A stretch of DNA of 64,000 nucleotides from Symsagittifera roscoffensis (lineage: Eukaryota; Xenacoelomorpha; Acoela; Convolutidae), in assembly GCF_963678635.1 (NCBI RefSeq), contig NC_087070.1:15439840-15503839 (forward strand), in the 5' to 3' direction. Under the pieces are notes generated by a model. It was not told where the DNA came from, ran no database searches, and saw only the letters and a program-made list of their open reading frames with translations. A program made the translations under genes and the position numbers. Positions 33,224 to 45,800 of the stretch are shown here, piece by piece. Numbering within the stretch: position 1 is the first letter of the stretch; each line of letters opens with the position of its first letter.

Positions 33224-36200
33224 TCAACATGGGCCACATTCGCATTTTCGGACTACCGGGACCTCAATGCGGTCTGTCTTTGTTTCGTTTCGGTGACACT
33301 CGAAACGCGACGTAATCGCCTTCTTCTTCAACGCTCGGCAACATAAATCTCCGCCACAGCTTCTCGGACACTCGATGTAGCGAATCTTCTTGGTGCTCAT
33401 GCATCCGTCCATCTCGAAGTGCTTCACCTTTTCGACATTACACTCGATCTTTTTCCAGCACATTGGACCTCCGTATCCCAAAGGACATTTGCAAGCGTAA
33501 TTTGCAGGTCCTGTAACCTCGCAGCTTGCATCATTTTCACACATGTTATAATCACACGCTGTCTTCTTTTCGTTCGACGGTCCATCGCTTTGCATCGAAG
33601 TATCTGGCTCATACTTGCAACCCGGCAAAACATCGAAGTTCTCGACATTATCTCCGAAATTTATTTGCCGGTTGTTGACAATAAGAGAGTTCATGCAACC
33701 CGAGAAACTGTTCACAGTGTCTGGAACAATATGCCACATTTTTGCCGCGTTGTCTCGAAGGTTCGCGGGGAGTCCTCCAATATACGTCGCCTTTTCGTCA
33801 GTCAAAAATTCCAACTCGTTTTCCATAGCCGCTGAAATATTTCCGGCCTTCTCCAGTTTGTCGTCCACTAAAACTTGAACATTGAGCTTAATTACTCGTA
33901 CTTCAACCTTGGCAAAGATCAGTCGGCTTATCAAGCTCCTAGTTTCAATTACAACTCCTTGAGTAGTTCCCAGATAGTAACTGACTCGCACTTTTCCATT
34001 GTACAGTTGTATAAGAAGGTGTCTCTGACGATGGTCCGGGTTGTGGTACATCAGAACTCCCGTATCACTACGTGGACTAATTTCAAAAGTGATATTCATA
34101 CTTGTGTCCATTACCACTCCATTAGACAGTATAAAAGTGTTCAAACGGTCGAAGGAAACCGAAGAAAGATGACCACATTTCTCTCCTGTAAATCCGGGGA
34201 CGCAAAGACATTTGAAGTTATTGGCGTCTTCGGGATGTCGGTGACACAGTGCTCCGTTTTTACAGTCATTATTAAAACACACACTGTTCGGAGGATATCT
34301 TAGAGGCTCATACTCGCAAAACTCCCCGTCATAACCATCCTTGCAAGCACATGTGTAGCCATTTATTTCATCGACACATTTTCCGCCATTTTTGCACTTA
34401 TGATCAGCGCATTCATCTACATTAACTTCACAATTCTTCCCCGAAAATCCGGGCTGACAATTGCATTCGTAATCGTGCACCAAGTCAATACAAGGTGCGC
34501 CATTTCTGCACTGGTTATGATCAAAGTCGCACAGATCGATGTCATTTTCACAAAACTCACCTTCGAAACCAAGAGAACAATGACATGTAAAAGCGTTCAC
34601 ACCGTCAACGCATGTCGCATTATTCAGACACTTGTGATACTGACAGTCATCGATATTAAGTTCACAGTGGACTCCACTGAACCCAACCGGACATTCACAC
34701 CAGAAACTAGACTGGTTATCCGGGTGACACTGGCCTCCGTTTTTGCATGGATCCTCGAAGCAACGACTCAGTGCGTTTTCGCAATACCTCCCGCCAAACT
34801 CTCTCGCACAGTGACATTTGAACTCAATTTCATCGTCCAACCCGCAGGTTCCTCCGTTATGACATGGTTTGAACAAACAAGGGTTGCATTTCCCGAGAAC
34901 CTCTATAGGTGGCTTCGAATTTTCGCACCTGTAAGTCGCTGCATCGCTATATAGCAAAGCCTGGGCAGCCATTGTTTTCGGCAACTCACATTTAGCGACT
35001 CCGCCATCTAAACCTTTTTCCTGCACCAAACGAGCGAGCCATTTTAAGTCACAGTCGCAATATAGTTTATTTTCACCCAAATAAAGGTGAGTCAATGATG
35101 AAAGATCTTGAAACGAAGTCTCGGGTATCTGAGATATCATATTTTCTGTCAAGGACAAGTACTTCAATGACACCAGACCATGGAACGCTTTCACGCCGAT
35201 ACATTTGATGTAATTGTTGACCAAATTCAGCGTTTCCAGTTTGATCAACGTCTGGAACGTATTATCAGGGACAGACGAAATCATGTTACCAGACAAGTCT
35301 AGTACCTTCAGTTCTTTTAAACCTTTCAATGCCTCTAGATTTATCTTCCGAATTACGTTATCGCTTAAAATTAACTCAGTAACTTCAAGTGGGATATTTT
35401 CAGGGATTCCCGTCAATTGAACATCATGACATCTAACAGATGTTTTCACGCATGTGCATTTTGGTGGACATTTGAGCGAACTAACACAGCTATTTTCTTC
35501 GTTATTCTCGCATTCAAAATCTAATTTCGTGAGATCGAATATTGGCAAATTTCGCAGATGCTTCGGCTCAACGCATGTCGGATTTCCGGTCACCGTTTTT
35601 CCTGGTCTAGAGTTGTGCCAGTTGTTCAGCCACTCCATGTGACAGTTACAGATGAGTGGATTCGAGTACAGGTTGAGTGTTTTCAGCAACGGTAAGTTTT
35701 CAAAGGGATTTTTTTCGATCGTTCGAATTTCATTACTGTAAAGTGACAACAACTCGAGGTTCTTATTGTCCATGAATGTATCGTTTTTGAGACACTTAAT
35801 ACGGTTGTACCTCAAGGAAACTCTTCTTAAATTTGGCAGATCTTTGAACATTCCACGTCTGATTTCTTTCAAATTATTGCTGCTGAGTTCAATGTCAGTC
35901 AATTCAGAGGCCCCGAAAAAAGATCCATCTTCAATTTCTTCAATCAAGTTTTCTTTGAGCGAGATTTTTCTCAAATTTACCATGTTCAGAAACCGGTCAT
36001 CAGCTTCAATTCGATTGATCAAATTTTTGTTCAGAATCAACTCGGTTGTGTATCTTGGGATGTCATCAGGGATACTGCGGAATCCCCCATTCGAGCAATC
36101 AACTCTAGTTCCATCAGAGCAATTGCATTTTTGCGGACACTTTAAATCTACGAAACATGTACCTGCTTCACGGGTTCGAGCCGCCTCGCCGCCCTCACAC

Positions 36201-36858
36201 TGGAACTCATTTTCGTCAATAGTTTGCATCTTTCGCTTCCTCATTCGCAATGGCCAGTCACATGTGGCATCACTACTATCAACCTCAATTAAACTCATGC
36301 CCATCTCATTCTTGGTCGACTTAATCCACTTCAAATTGCAATCGCATATTAGCGGATTTTCTCCCAAATGAATATGCCCCGTCTCTTTCACCCGGATAGT
36401 ATTATTGGTAAAAGATTGCAAGTTGTTCCTATACAGAGATAGGAGAGAAAAGCTTTCAACGTCGGCGAAGATAACTTCTGGCAAACAACTTATCAGGTTT
36501 GAATTAAGAAGCAATATTTGGAGTTTTTTCAGACCTTTAAACAATCTAGGTGGCAATTCTTGAATCGAATTGCTGTACAAGCATATTTGTGTCAATTCGT
36601 GAAGCCCTTCAAATGCTTTTTCGTCGATAGTAGAAATCGAGTTCGAGCTCAAGTCGATTCGGTTCAAGTTCTTGATGTGTTTGAATGCACCTCCCGGAAC
36701 ATGATTTATCATATTCTTCATCAACTTGATTTCCTTCGCCGAGTGAGGCAGATTCTTCGGTATTTTCCGCAGACCTCTCTCTTGGCACTGAACTATTCCG
36801 TCTGTGCACTCGCATTTTTCGGGACAGATTGTTGTCCGCGGACACAGATCAGAAAACA
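33224..36858 (-). CDS. slit: slit exon 2: LRR blocks 2-4, EGFs, LamG, cystine knot
   Basis: A single uninterrupted exon of 3635 bp encoding 1210 complete codons after the split Val codon, plus the TGA stop. It carries three LRR blocks, seven EGF modules, laminin G and the cystine knot. Between EGF5 and EGF6 there is a short linker (EPLRYPP...) at the position where vertebrate Slit2 is cleaved; whether this protein is cleaved cannot be told. Confidence 0.95.
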
Positions 36859-39800
36859 CTAAAAAAGAATCTCTTTGTAAATTTAATCCCCCTATTAACA
36901 GAAGCTCGGATTATAATTTTAAAAATTGCCAAAATAAAGTTTGATGAGGCGAAACGAACAATCGTGCTTCTTGCAAACTACAACTAACAAAAATTAAAAC
37001 TGATCACGTTTCTCAATTTCCTGATTATCTGGACTTCAGTAGAAAAAAAGGTCAATTAAAACAACTCAACAACCACTGAAAAGGAAGCAAAACTAAAATC
37101 AAACGGAATGGAATCTGGGGCTCAAGACTCAACCGCGCTTCTTCGACGACAAAGTTTTCAATCCATAAGTAAAAACATCAAGTGAATTATTAAACGACGC
37201 ATGTAACGACCACGAAACTATTAAAAAATAGTCGAAATATCATCAAAAGAAATTAGATGCTGTAGCTTGTCCACTGACTGTTGGATGCACTCATGAAGCT
37301 GCGCCAGTTACACGGAAAACGTAGCGGCTACCCAAAAAATTAAGCAAAAAAAGACGAGAAAGACATCAGAACAAAGATGAGCTTAAACGGAAGGGCCCTT
37401 TTTATAATTTAGTTAACTTAAATGGGCCCTTCCATCATGCGGCGGTCAGAGCAGACTTTAGGAGTCCGCGCTCTATATAGCAAAAAAAGGAATCTCAATT
37501 TGGTCGTTACATAAGATACAACTATCAAATTTACATCAAGAACCCTTGAATTGCGTGTCTTTGATTGATAGATAGACAAATTTTAGGCCAAAATTGTCAA
37601 GGTTGGGACACAAAAGCTATTGTCACCAAATAGACCAAAATAAAATCTAGTGTAAAGAATCTAATCGAGTCCATTTTCCATAGCATTTAGAGAATTGTCT
37701 GTCTAAATCTACCCTCATGCATTGTTGCACTAATGGAATAGCCTCTGTCATTTGTTCTGCAGTTTCAATTTTCCGGATGAATTCGATTGCACTCAAGATG
37801 AAAAACAATCATTATAGTTCTCATAAAAATTGCTGGTCTTTTGTTTCTTTTTCCGCTGCACTTCTCAGTTACTTTCTAACTTAAGTAGAGCCTGGCCCTC
37901 CCCTTGATGCTCGCAAAATTTACTACTTCGAGAATTCTTTGCTGGTTCTTACAAGCAAGTCTACACGCGTGATATTTGTAGGGGTCAGATATGGTTTAGG
38001 TAATGAATTTGTAACTGTGTTGAAAAACGAGCAAGCTACTATGTCAGGCACTTTGTAGTAGTTAGAACATAGTTGAAAGATGCCCGAGGGAAAAAGAGCC
38101 CAGCCTGAGGGCACGAAGTGCCCGAGTGCGGCTAACTTTTGCCCGAGGCCATCTTCAACTATGTTCTAACTGATGAAGAGCATGTTTTTGCTCTTTCTGA
38201 GGGAAAGATGCCGGAAAATTGTGAAAAGCCCGGAAAAGTGCGCGAAACTAGGCAAATGATTCCTTTTATCATTCATGCGTTCTAATATTTCATTTTTTAT
38301 TCAATCCTTGTCGTGAAAGAACATGTGTGAAAGAGCAAAAAACAACCTCTTCTACCAACCATTATAACTCAGACCAATAATTATTTGTAGTACCTGATTT
38401 TAAGTGAAAAACAAAAATAAACTAAAACACCCAAATACAAAGGTTCTCCCCATTTTCAACGGTCGAAACAAAAATAATGAAAAAATGATCATAATTTTAG
38501 CAAGAAAAAAGTCAAAAACCAGTTTTACATTCACTAGGGGACAAAATTAAGCACAAATTCAGGATTTTAGTCATAAAAATGGCTGTTTTCTATGTCCATT
38601 TTCGACATTTCCTACAAACTCAGTGGCATTTTTACATAGACCATAAGCAAATTATCAGAGGTCCCCATAAAAAATTATCAATTTTTGGATTCAAGAACCT
38701 ATGTTATTTGCGTCTGAAAATGCCAGTTTTTCTCATCTGCAACTTTCTTCATTACGCGTAAAAACTAAGGAACATCCGAGTTTAATAAAAACTAGCGTTT
38801 AACGCACCTTCGGTGCTTCGAAATTTTTCGACAACTCATGAAAAACCGCATATATTGGAAACAACATCAGCAAACTTTTAGTGTACTCTGACTGCATCCA
38901 ATTACAGGGTTGGTAATTTCGAAAATTTAAATTTAACTTATTGGGCCTCTCGAGAAATTTGGAGGCCAGATTTGCAACCACTGAGAGTCACTGAGAGCAC
39001 CCTTCTATAGGGTTAGGAATCCAAAACTTTGTGAACTTTTTTACACCTAAGTTTCCCGAAAAAGAAATTGAAAAAAAAACGTCTTATCTCGGAAACTAAA
39101 AGGATTTGAGCATTCATATTAAAAGGTAGGATTTGAGACGCCTGGGTGTACGCTGACAATAAGGTTAGTAGTTTCAAATTTTTTGAATTTCGTTGAAGAT
39201 AAGTTCTTTGAGAATTTTTGAAAAAATCAAAAAAAGTCACATCTCGAAAACTAAAACCATTTGAGCAGTCTCGTTTAGCAATCGCATGTGGCAAGATTTG
39301 TAACTATTTAGAGTACCCTAACAACATCAAATTATAGCGTTGGGAATTTCAAATTTTGAAAAATAATTAATTTACGCTTTCCAAAAATTTTGAAACATGT
39401 GACATTCGACCAGATTGGACAAAATGCAATCTCTGCAGATTTCGAGTTTTAGCAGTGAACCTTCCGAGTTAGTGATTTTGAAGGATTAAGAACGTTATTC
39501 GAACGATTGAACAAAACGTGAAGGTTGAAGGATTCGGAAATTCCTAAATTTTAAATTTTCGAAGTGATGAAGTGAAGAGAACTAAAGAGAAACAGAACAA
39601 CATTAGTTGCGATAGCAAGAAGAACAAAAATTGTGATAGAAAAACGACAACGAATCACGGAATTGACAGAGAACGTTCCGAGTTGCAACTATTGTGTCGC
39701 TACAATAGTTGCAAGGCCGTTGCGAGCAACGGTGAAGGGTGGAAGACAGCCTTCCGGGTTACGGAGAAGTCAAGTTTGACGTGCTTGATTCAGTGGATTC

Positions 39801-42800
39801 AAGAATCCGAAAGGGTTTCGGGACTGAGACTTTTATCCTTTTACATAAACTTTTAGCTTCCTGTCATGTCCTGAATTGAATTTAATTAACAACTGGATTC
39901 ATTTTGATAAGGATGAGAAGCTAGGAGTTGGGGGAAAGGGTTGATCCATCTTCGATGGAGATGATCATTTTTGTCTACTGAACAAAAACGACAATAATTC
40001 AATAAATAGTAATAGCCCTGTTTTTAGGAGTGACCTCGTGGTCTGGGGATACTGAGACCCAGCCATGAGCTCACTATTTCTGCATGTAATTAAGTTAATT
40101 TGAGTGTTTTGACCGAAGCCGAAAGCAGTAACGTTTTTGTCGACCCGATGTTAGAAAAGAGCAGCGAAAAGTACTGGCTTGGTAGAGACGGTGAAAAGCA
40201 TATAAAGCTCTGTTTAGACGTTAGCCAGTCGTCTTAGGACTTAGTTTTATTTTCCATCGATATGTATCTTCCGGGCGAATGTTACATACATCACAAAAAA
40301 CGTCACGTCTTTGAAAACTACAAAAAATTAAGCAGTCAAATTTGGAGGCAAGAGTCGCAATCCTTGAGAATACTCTGGCAGGACCTAACTACAGCGTTGA
40401 GAATGTCAGATTTTTAAAGAAAAATAATAAATTAGGTTTTCTGAAAATTTTCGAAAAAATCACAAAACCGTCATATCTCGAAAATTACAAAAAATTGAGC
40501 AGTCATAATTGGAGCCAAGATTCGCAATCTTTGAGATTACTCAGACAGGACCTAACTACAGGGTTGAGAATTTCAGATTTTGTGATAAAAAATTAAAATA
40601 AGTTTTCTAAAAACTTTTTGAAAAAAAATGACAAAAAACATCATATGTCGAAAACTACAAGAATTTGAACAATCATATTTGCTGGCAAGATTTTTAACTC
40701 CTCAGAGTAATCTTACAACACCCAACTACAAAGTTGAGAATTTCAAATTTTGAGAAATAATTAATTTAATTTTTCTGAAACTTTTTGAAAAAATCACAAA
40801 AAACATCATATCTCGAAAAGTACAAAGAATTGAGCAGTCATATTTGGAGTCAAGATTCGCACTCTTTGAGATTACTCTGACAGGACCTAACTAGAGGGTT
40901 GGGAATTTCAGATTTTTAAAATTCATAATAATTTAAGTTTTCTGAAAACTTTTGGAAAAATCACAAAAAACGTCATATCTCGAAAACTACAAAGAATTGA
41001 GCAGTCATATTTGGAGTCAAGATTCGCACTCTTTGAGATTACTCTGACAGGACCTAACTAGAGGGTTGGGAATTTCAGATTTTTAAAACAATATTAATTT
41101 AAGTTTTCTGAAAATTTTTGAAAAAAGTCACAAAAAACGTCAGATCTCGAAAACTACAAGGATTTGAACAGTCATATTTGGAGGCAAGATTTGTAACTCC
41201 TTAGAGTACTCTCAGGGTTGGGAACTTCAAGTTTTTAAAATTATTTTGTTATTTGAAATTTCTGAAAATTTTAAAAAAAAATCTCAAAAATCGTCTTATC
41301 TCGTTAACTAAAATGATTTGGGCATTCAAAATTGGAGGTCAAATTCGAAACCCTTAATTCGATATTGGGCTGCTTAATTTAAACTCGTTAAAATAACCAC
41401 TAAAATCAAATTGGAAAACCGGAAAAAAAATTTTTTAACCATTGCAATATACGATATAGCTTAAACATGCAAAAATAATTCGTTGAAAAAGCTTAAACAT
41501 GGCGAGATAGTGAAGCCCGCTTTTTAAATATATAATAGATTTCACACTGATAACTTCAAACTTTTTGCAGAGAATGTTTCACGTCGCCTTACAACTTTTT
41601 TACTCTTTTTTTATTCAAGATAGAATTCACTACAATGCAAACACACCTAAATTACAATTTTCAGACCAGAATTTTCAAACTCAGATTACACAGTTACCCA
41701 GGGGCCACTGAGCCAACAAAAATTGATCCAACAATAAATAGGATGCCTCAAAAAATTATCGACTTAAAACCTAAGTTAAGAAATTAAGTTTCAAAATTTC
41801 GAAAATTTGCAATATAAAGTACATGAAGTTTTTGTCAAGGAAAAAACATTGACTCTTTGCCCTTTAGGAGACACCACATAATTCGCCATTCGAAAAAAAT
41901 CCATTCTGATTTTGTTCGGTTAAAGAATCGTACGATAAATCAAAAACGGCACGTAGGAACAATATTTGCACATAGGACCAAAAAATGTAACATTCGCCAG
42001 AACAGCTACGGAAAGTAGAAATGGTACCAATTGCCAGCAGATGCCTTATTTGAAATTTTTTAGCCCGTTGCTATTGATTTGTTTGAAGGTGAACAATCAT
42101 GTAACATCTTTCGGATCATCAGCCGAACGAGTCTTATTTATAAGAATTTTAAAATGTTAATTCAAACGTTTTCGCACATTTTGTGCATCCTCAGGATTAA
42201 ACGTTTTTACAATAATTACAAAAAGATCTGAAAAAATGAGAATCATGTCCAAAAATTCACTTTACTTTTCGACCAATCAAATTTAAACAACTGTAATTAC
42301 ACATTAAATTACGTAACCATTAAGAACAAATTCCAGTAAATTTCTGAGATTGTTTTAGTTTTTCGTACTTTCATTGTTATCAAATTTTGATTTGGGAAAA
42401 CTTTCCAAATCTGACATGTCAGTTTTTTTAAATTTTAGCCATGTTATACATGGACTATAGTTTTAGTGTTAATTCTCGGCGCCTAAATTCATCGAGTGTG
42501 TTGATTCTCGGACTCTCGCTCCAAATATGCAAAACCTCTAGTGTGAGTAGCTTCTGAGTGTTGGCTGTTTGGTCTTTAATCTCTGACTTCAGCTCAGCAG
42601 TACCGCCTATCACCTTTTTACATTCTAACAAGTGTTGCTCTACTGGTGAGTCCCATTTGCGGTGTTCATTGACCCTCGTGGCTAAATGTCGGACTTTCTG
42701 GCCGATATAGGTGGAGTTACATCCACTACATGTAAGCTTATACACCAGTTCATCGACCATCGTGGCTAAATGTCGGACTGTCTGGCCGCATAGGTGGAGT

Positions 42801-45800
42801 TTCATCCGCTACATCTAAGTCATTCACCGGATCTCAATTCATGAGCGAAGGAAGTTTTGAGGGATGGCAAGCATGTTTTCAATTTTCTTGTTGTAGAAAT
42901 TATTTGTGCCCCGGATAATTCTGCCGAACCTTTGCAGCTAACCAATGAGATGGGTTGCCTCGATATTGCATTGTAAAAAAGGGGTAATTTTTTCAAATAT
43001 TTGTCATTTCTCGGTTCTGATGCGGTCACCTCTAAAGTTTTTTTCTCTCAATGACCTTGTTAAGTGTTTCAAACACTACTCTGTCCGACCAATTTTTCGG
43101 ATATTGATTTTCAATGCTTTGTTTCCGATTTTTTTTTCAACGCCCGGTCAAAATTTTCCCATGTTGAGGAATTTCTGAAAACTCTACGGACCATCCCTTC
43201 AACAACGTTTCTTTTGTATTGCAAAGGTGCGCAACCTCTAAAATTTAGAATGGTGCCGGTATCAGTGCGTTTTTGGTACCACCCACATGTGACCTTTTTT
43301 CCTGAGCCCACGTTGACATTTAAATCCGAAAAGGCCACATTACCGTTACTGTCAAGTTCTTCTATGGTGAACCTCAAGTTTGAATGCAATTTATTAGCAG
43401 CCTCGAGGACTACCCCAGGATCGCCCTTGACAGTTCTAACTAGGTCTTCACATTTCTTAGAAAAACTTAATTACCATTCTCAGTCCGATCTGCTTCTTGT
43501 TGTTTTTTGCAAGTCATGCAATACCATACTGTTTCAGCGATATCTGCGTATTCGGATTCCGATATGTTACCAAACCCTAAGTGGTACCAAGTCAAACAAG
43601 CTTCGCATTCTACCCCTTTAGTTCGATAAGTCACCTTTTTCTGACATCCAGGGTAGACTTCCTTGTTATCCTCATTTAGGACTAAGATTCTTATTTAGCC
43701 TAAGACGATAAGCCTAAGCAACCATGTAGCTGTGTCTCGGATCCCCAGATTAGGTGGTTTCAACTACAAAGGGGGCTAAAGTCATAATTTACATTTAATT
43801 TTAGTGACAGTTATATATCGTATCCATGAAAATTGTTTGACTCTTCCCGCGCCGTCAGCTGTTGATGCTCTGAAATAATTCATCCACGGATATAAATTCA
43901 ACTGCTCATGACAATACAGTAATGAAACAAGGTATTGAAAGTTAATTTGATAGGGACTAGGAGCCGGGCATCCGATTCTACGATCGCTGAGAGATAACGT
44001 TGTAAAGCTCTTTTTTGGGTTTTAAAGGGTTCGATTTGGTTTCGAAATTGTCACTCTACCTTCTGATTCCACTTGAACTCTGGCATAACGATCGTATCAC
44101 AAAAACCTATTTTATCATGAGGCTTCTTCTGTATATTCACTAATTTTCTCAGACGACTGACTTTCACGTCGTATCCGGTTGTTGTGTTTCACTTCAAGGC
44201 AAATCAAATTGGGCAGTTTTCTTCTATTTCTGAGAAAAAATCACTCTCAAATCAAAAAACCTACACTTTTAAAATACAAGAAATTTCCAACCTCTATCCT
44301 GCGTCGATATTGTCATTAAAACATTTATTGACGTTTTCATCGTTTTTCGAAAGGTTCAGCTGTGCCATTCGGGGTAATGGTACAAGTGAGGGGCAATGAG
44401 GATCAAAGAAAGTTTTTTGATTTTTTGAATTCACGTGAATGATACTTAACAATCAAATATTTTCGCGACAACTGAAAACCGCGAAAATGAAAAACAGAAT
44501 TTTCAGTGCCGGAAAACAGACAAGTATCATAGAAAACGGTGAGGAAATACGGTTTACGTCCGATCGATTGCAAAAGAGAAAGTTTTCCGGGAAGTAACGA
44601 TTGTGCACTACAATCGTTACCGAGCTTATTTTACGAAAAAAAGCTAAGGTTGAGAAAAACAACTATTCCTGATGTTGAAGACCGAGAAGTCGGAAGGGTC
44701 TATCGTTGGACTGTAGAAATCTGTTGAATTATCCTTAAGCTCTGAGATATAACCCTGATTTCAATCGTTTCCAGGATATGATGAGCTAGGAATTGGGAAG
44801 GGGTCGACCCATCTCCGATGGATGGTGTCTTTTACTCCACCAAACAAAAACAAAAGTAAAACAAGACTGCTCGTATCAGGGCGAAGCCCTGAATGTTCCG
44901 ACTGCCTTTTAAGGTTTATGGAGCAGCAGTAATAACGTAAAAAAATTAAATGAAATAAAATAAAATGAAAATTTTTTTCTAAAATTTGATTTTTTTTTTT
45001 TGAAAATCATCCCCCCACACGCCATATAAAACACAAAAAGATAGATTTCGTTCCTTGTAACAAATCAATTATGGCCAATAAGCTTCGTTCAACCAATTTG
45101 GAACGATTTATAAGACGGATTAAATCTCCCCTTACGCGTTAATAGCGCGAATTATATCGCGCGTTAATTGTCCCAGATTGGTCAAAATGGCCAAAATGGC
45201 AATCTTTAAACCCTCATAACTTTACGAAAAATGATCACAGGTGAAATATCTTTTCAAATTTAAGCTCAGGACAACAATACTTTTTGAATGATATAAAAAA
45301 ATTCCGTCAAAAATGGCTAGTTAAAAAGTCGAAATTTGTCTGAAGAAAAAAAAACCCACCCCGAGCACAAATATTCCGTTACTTTCGTATCGAAAGTCGG
45401 AACAATTAATAAGTACAAACAGCCTTGCGCTGAGACCCAGCCATGAGTTCCTTATTTCCGCATGTAGCTAGTTATTTGGTACAGTTTGGTCGATAGCTTT
45501 TAAATCGTTATAGCTTCGTTGACCCAATCATACGAAATAATAAAAGAATCGGCTTTGGTAGAGACGGTTACAAGCACGCAAGACTCAATCTTGATATTAT
45601 CCAATTCTTAGAGGATTAAGTTTAATTTTGCTTGTTTTGTCTTTTCCGGGCGACTTTCAAAGAAGGCAACTTAGGCGATAAAACAATTTCAAGGAAATTG
45701 TTAAAATTTTTAAGGAAAAAAAACAAAAGAAAACCAAAAAAAAAACAATCAGCGCAAGGTTGATTTTTTTTCGAAATAATAGATAATTTTGATATAAACC

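Larger units (their letters stand above)
38792..41539 (-). mobile_element. Non-autonomous Helitron, copy 3, with nested LTR
   Basis: On the minus strand it runs from A|TCTATTATATATTTAAA to the hairpin GCACC GAA GGTGC, 10 nt and CTAG|T. The ends are almost identical to copy 1. The 2748-bp span includes an 889-bp LTR insertion at 39398-40286; without it the element is about 1.86 kb, close to copy 1. Satellite monomers occupy most of the right half. Confidence 0.8.

Noticed and set aside
33419-36862. Several plus-strand open frames of 60-200 codons between 33.4 and 36.9 kb
   Set aside because: They lie antisense to the slit exon and exist because the coding strand constrains codon use; their translations have no domain character.
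37740-37810. Plus-strand acceptor followed by FNFPDEFDCTQDEKQ
   Set aside because: The frame stops after about 18 codons, has no donor and no partner exon, and lies inside the slit intron on the opposite strand.
39572-39856. 94-codon plus-strand frame in the LTR
   Set aside because: It coincides with the hairpin run of a non-coding LTR and has no retroelement domain.
42945-43621. Plus-strand open frames across 42.9-43.6 kb
   Set aside because: They are antisense to the Penelope-like and PHD segments, whose conserved motifs fix the minus strand as coding.
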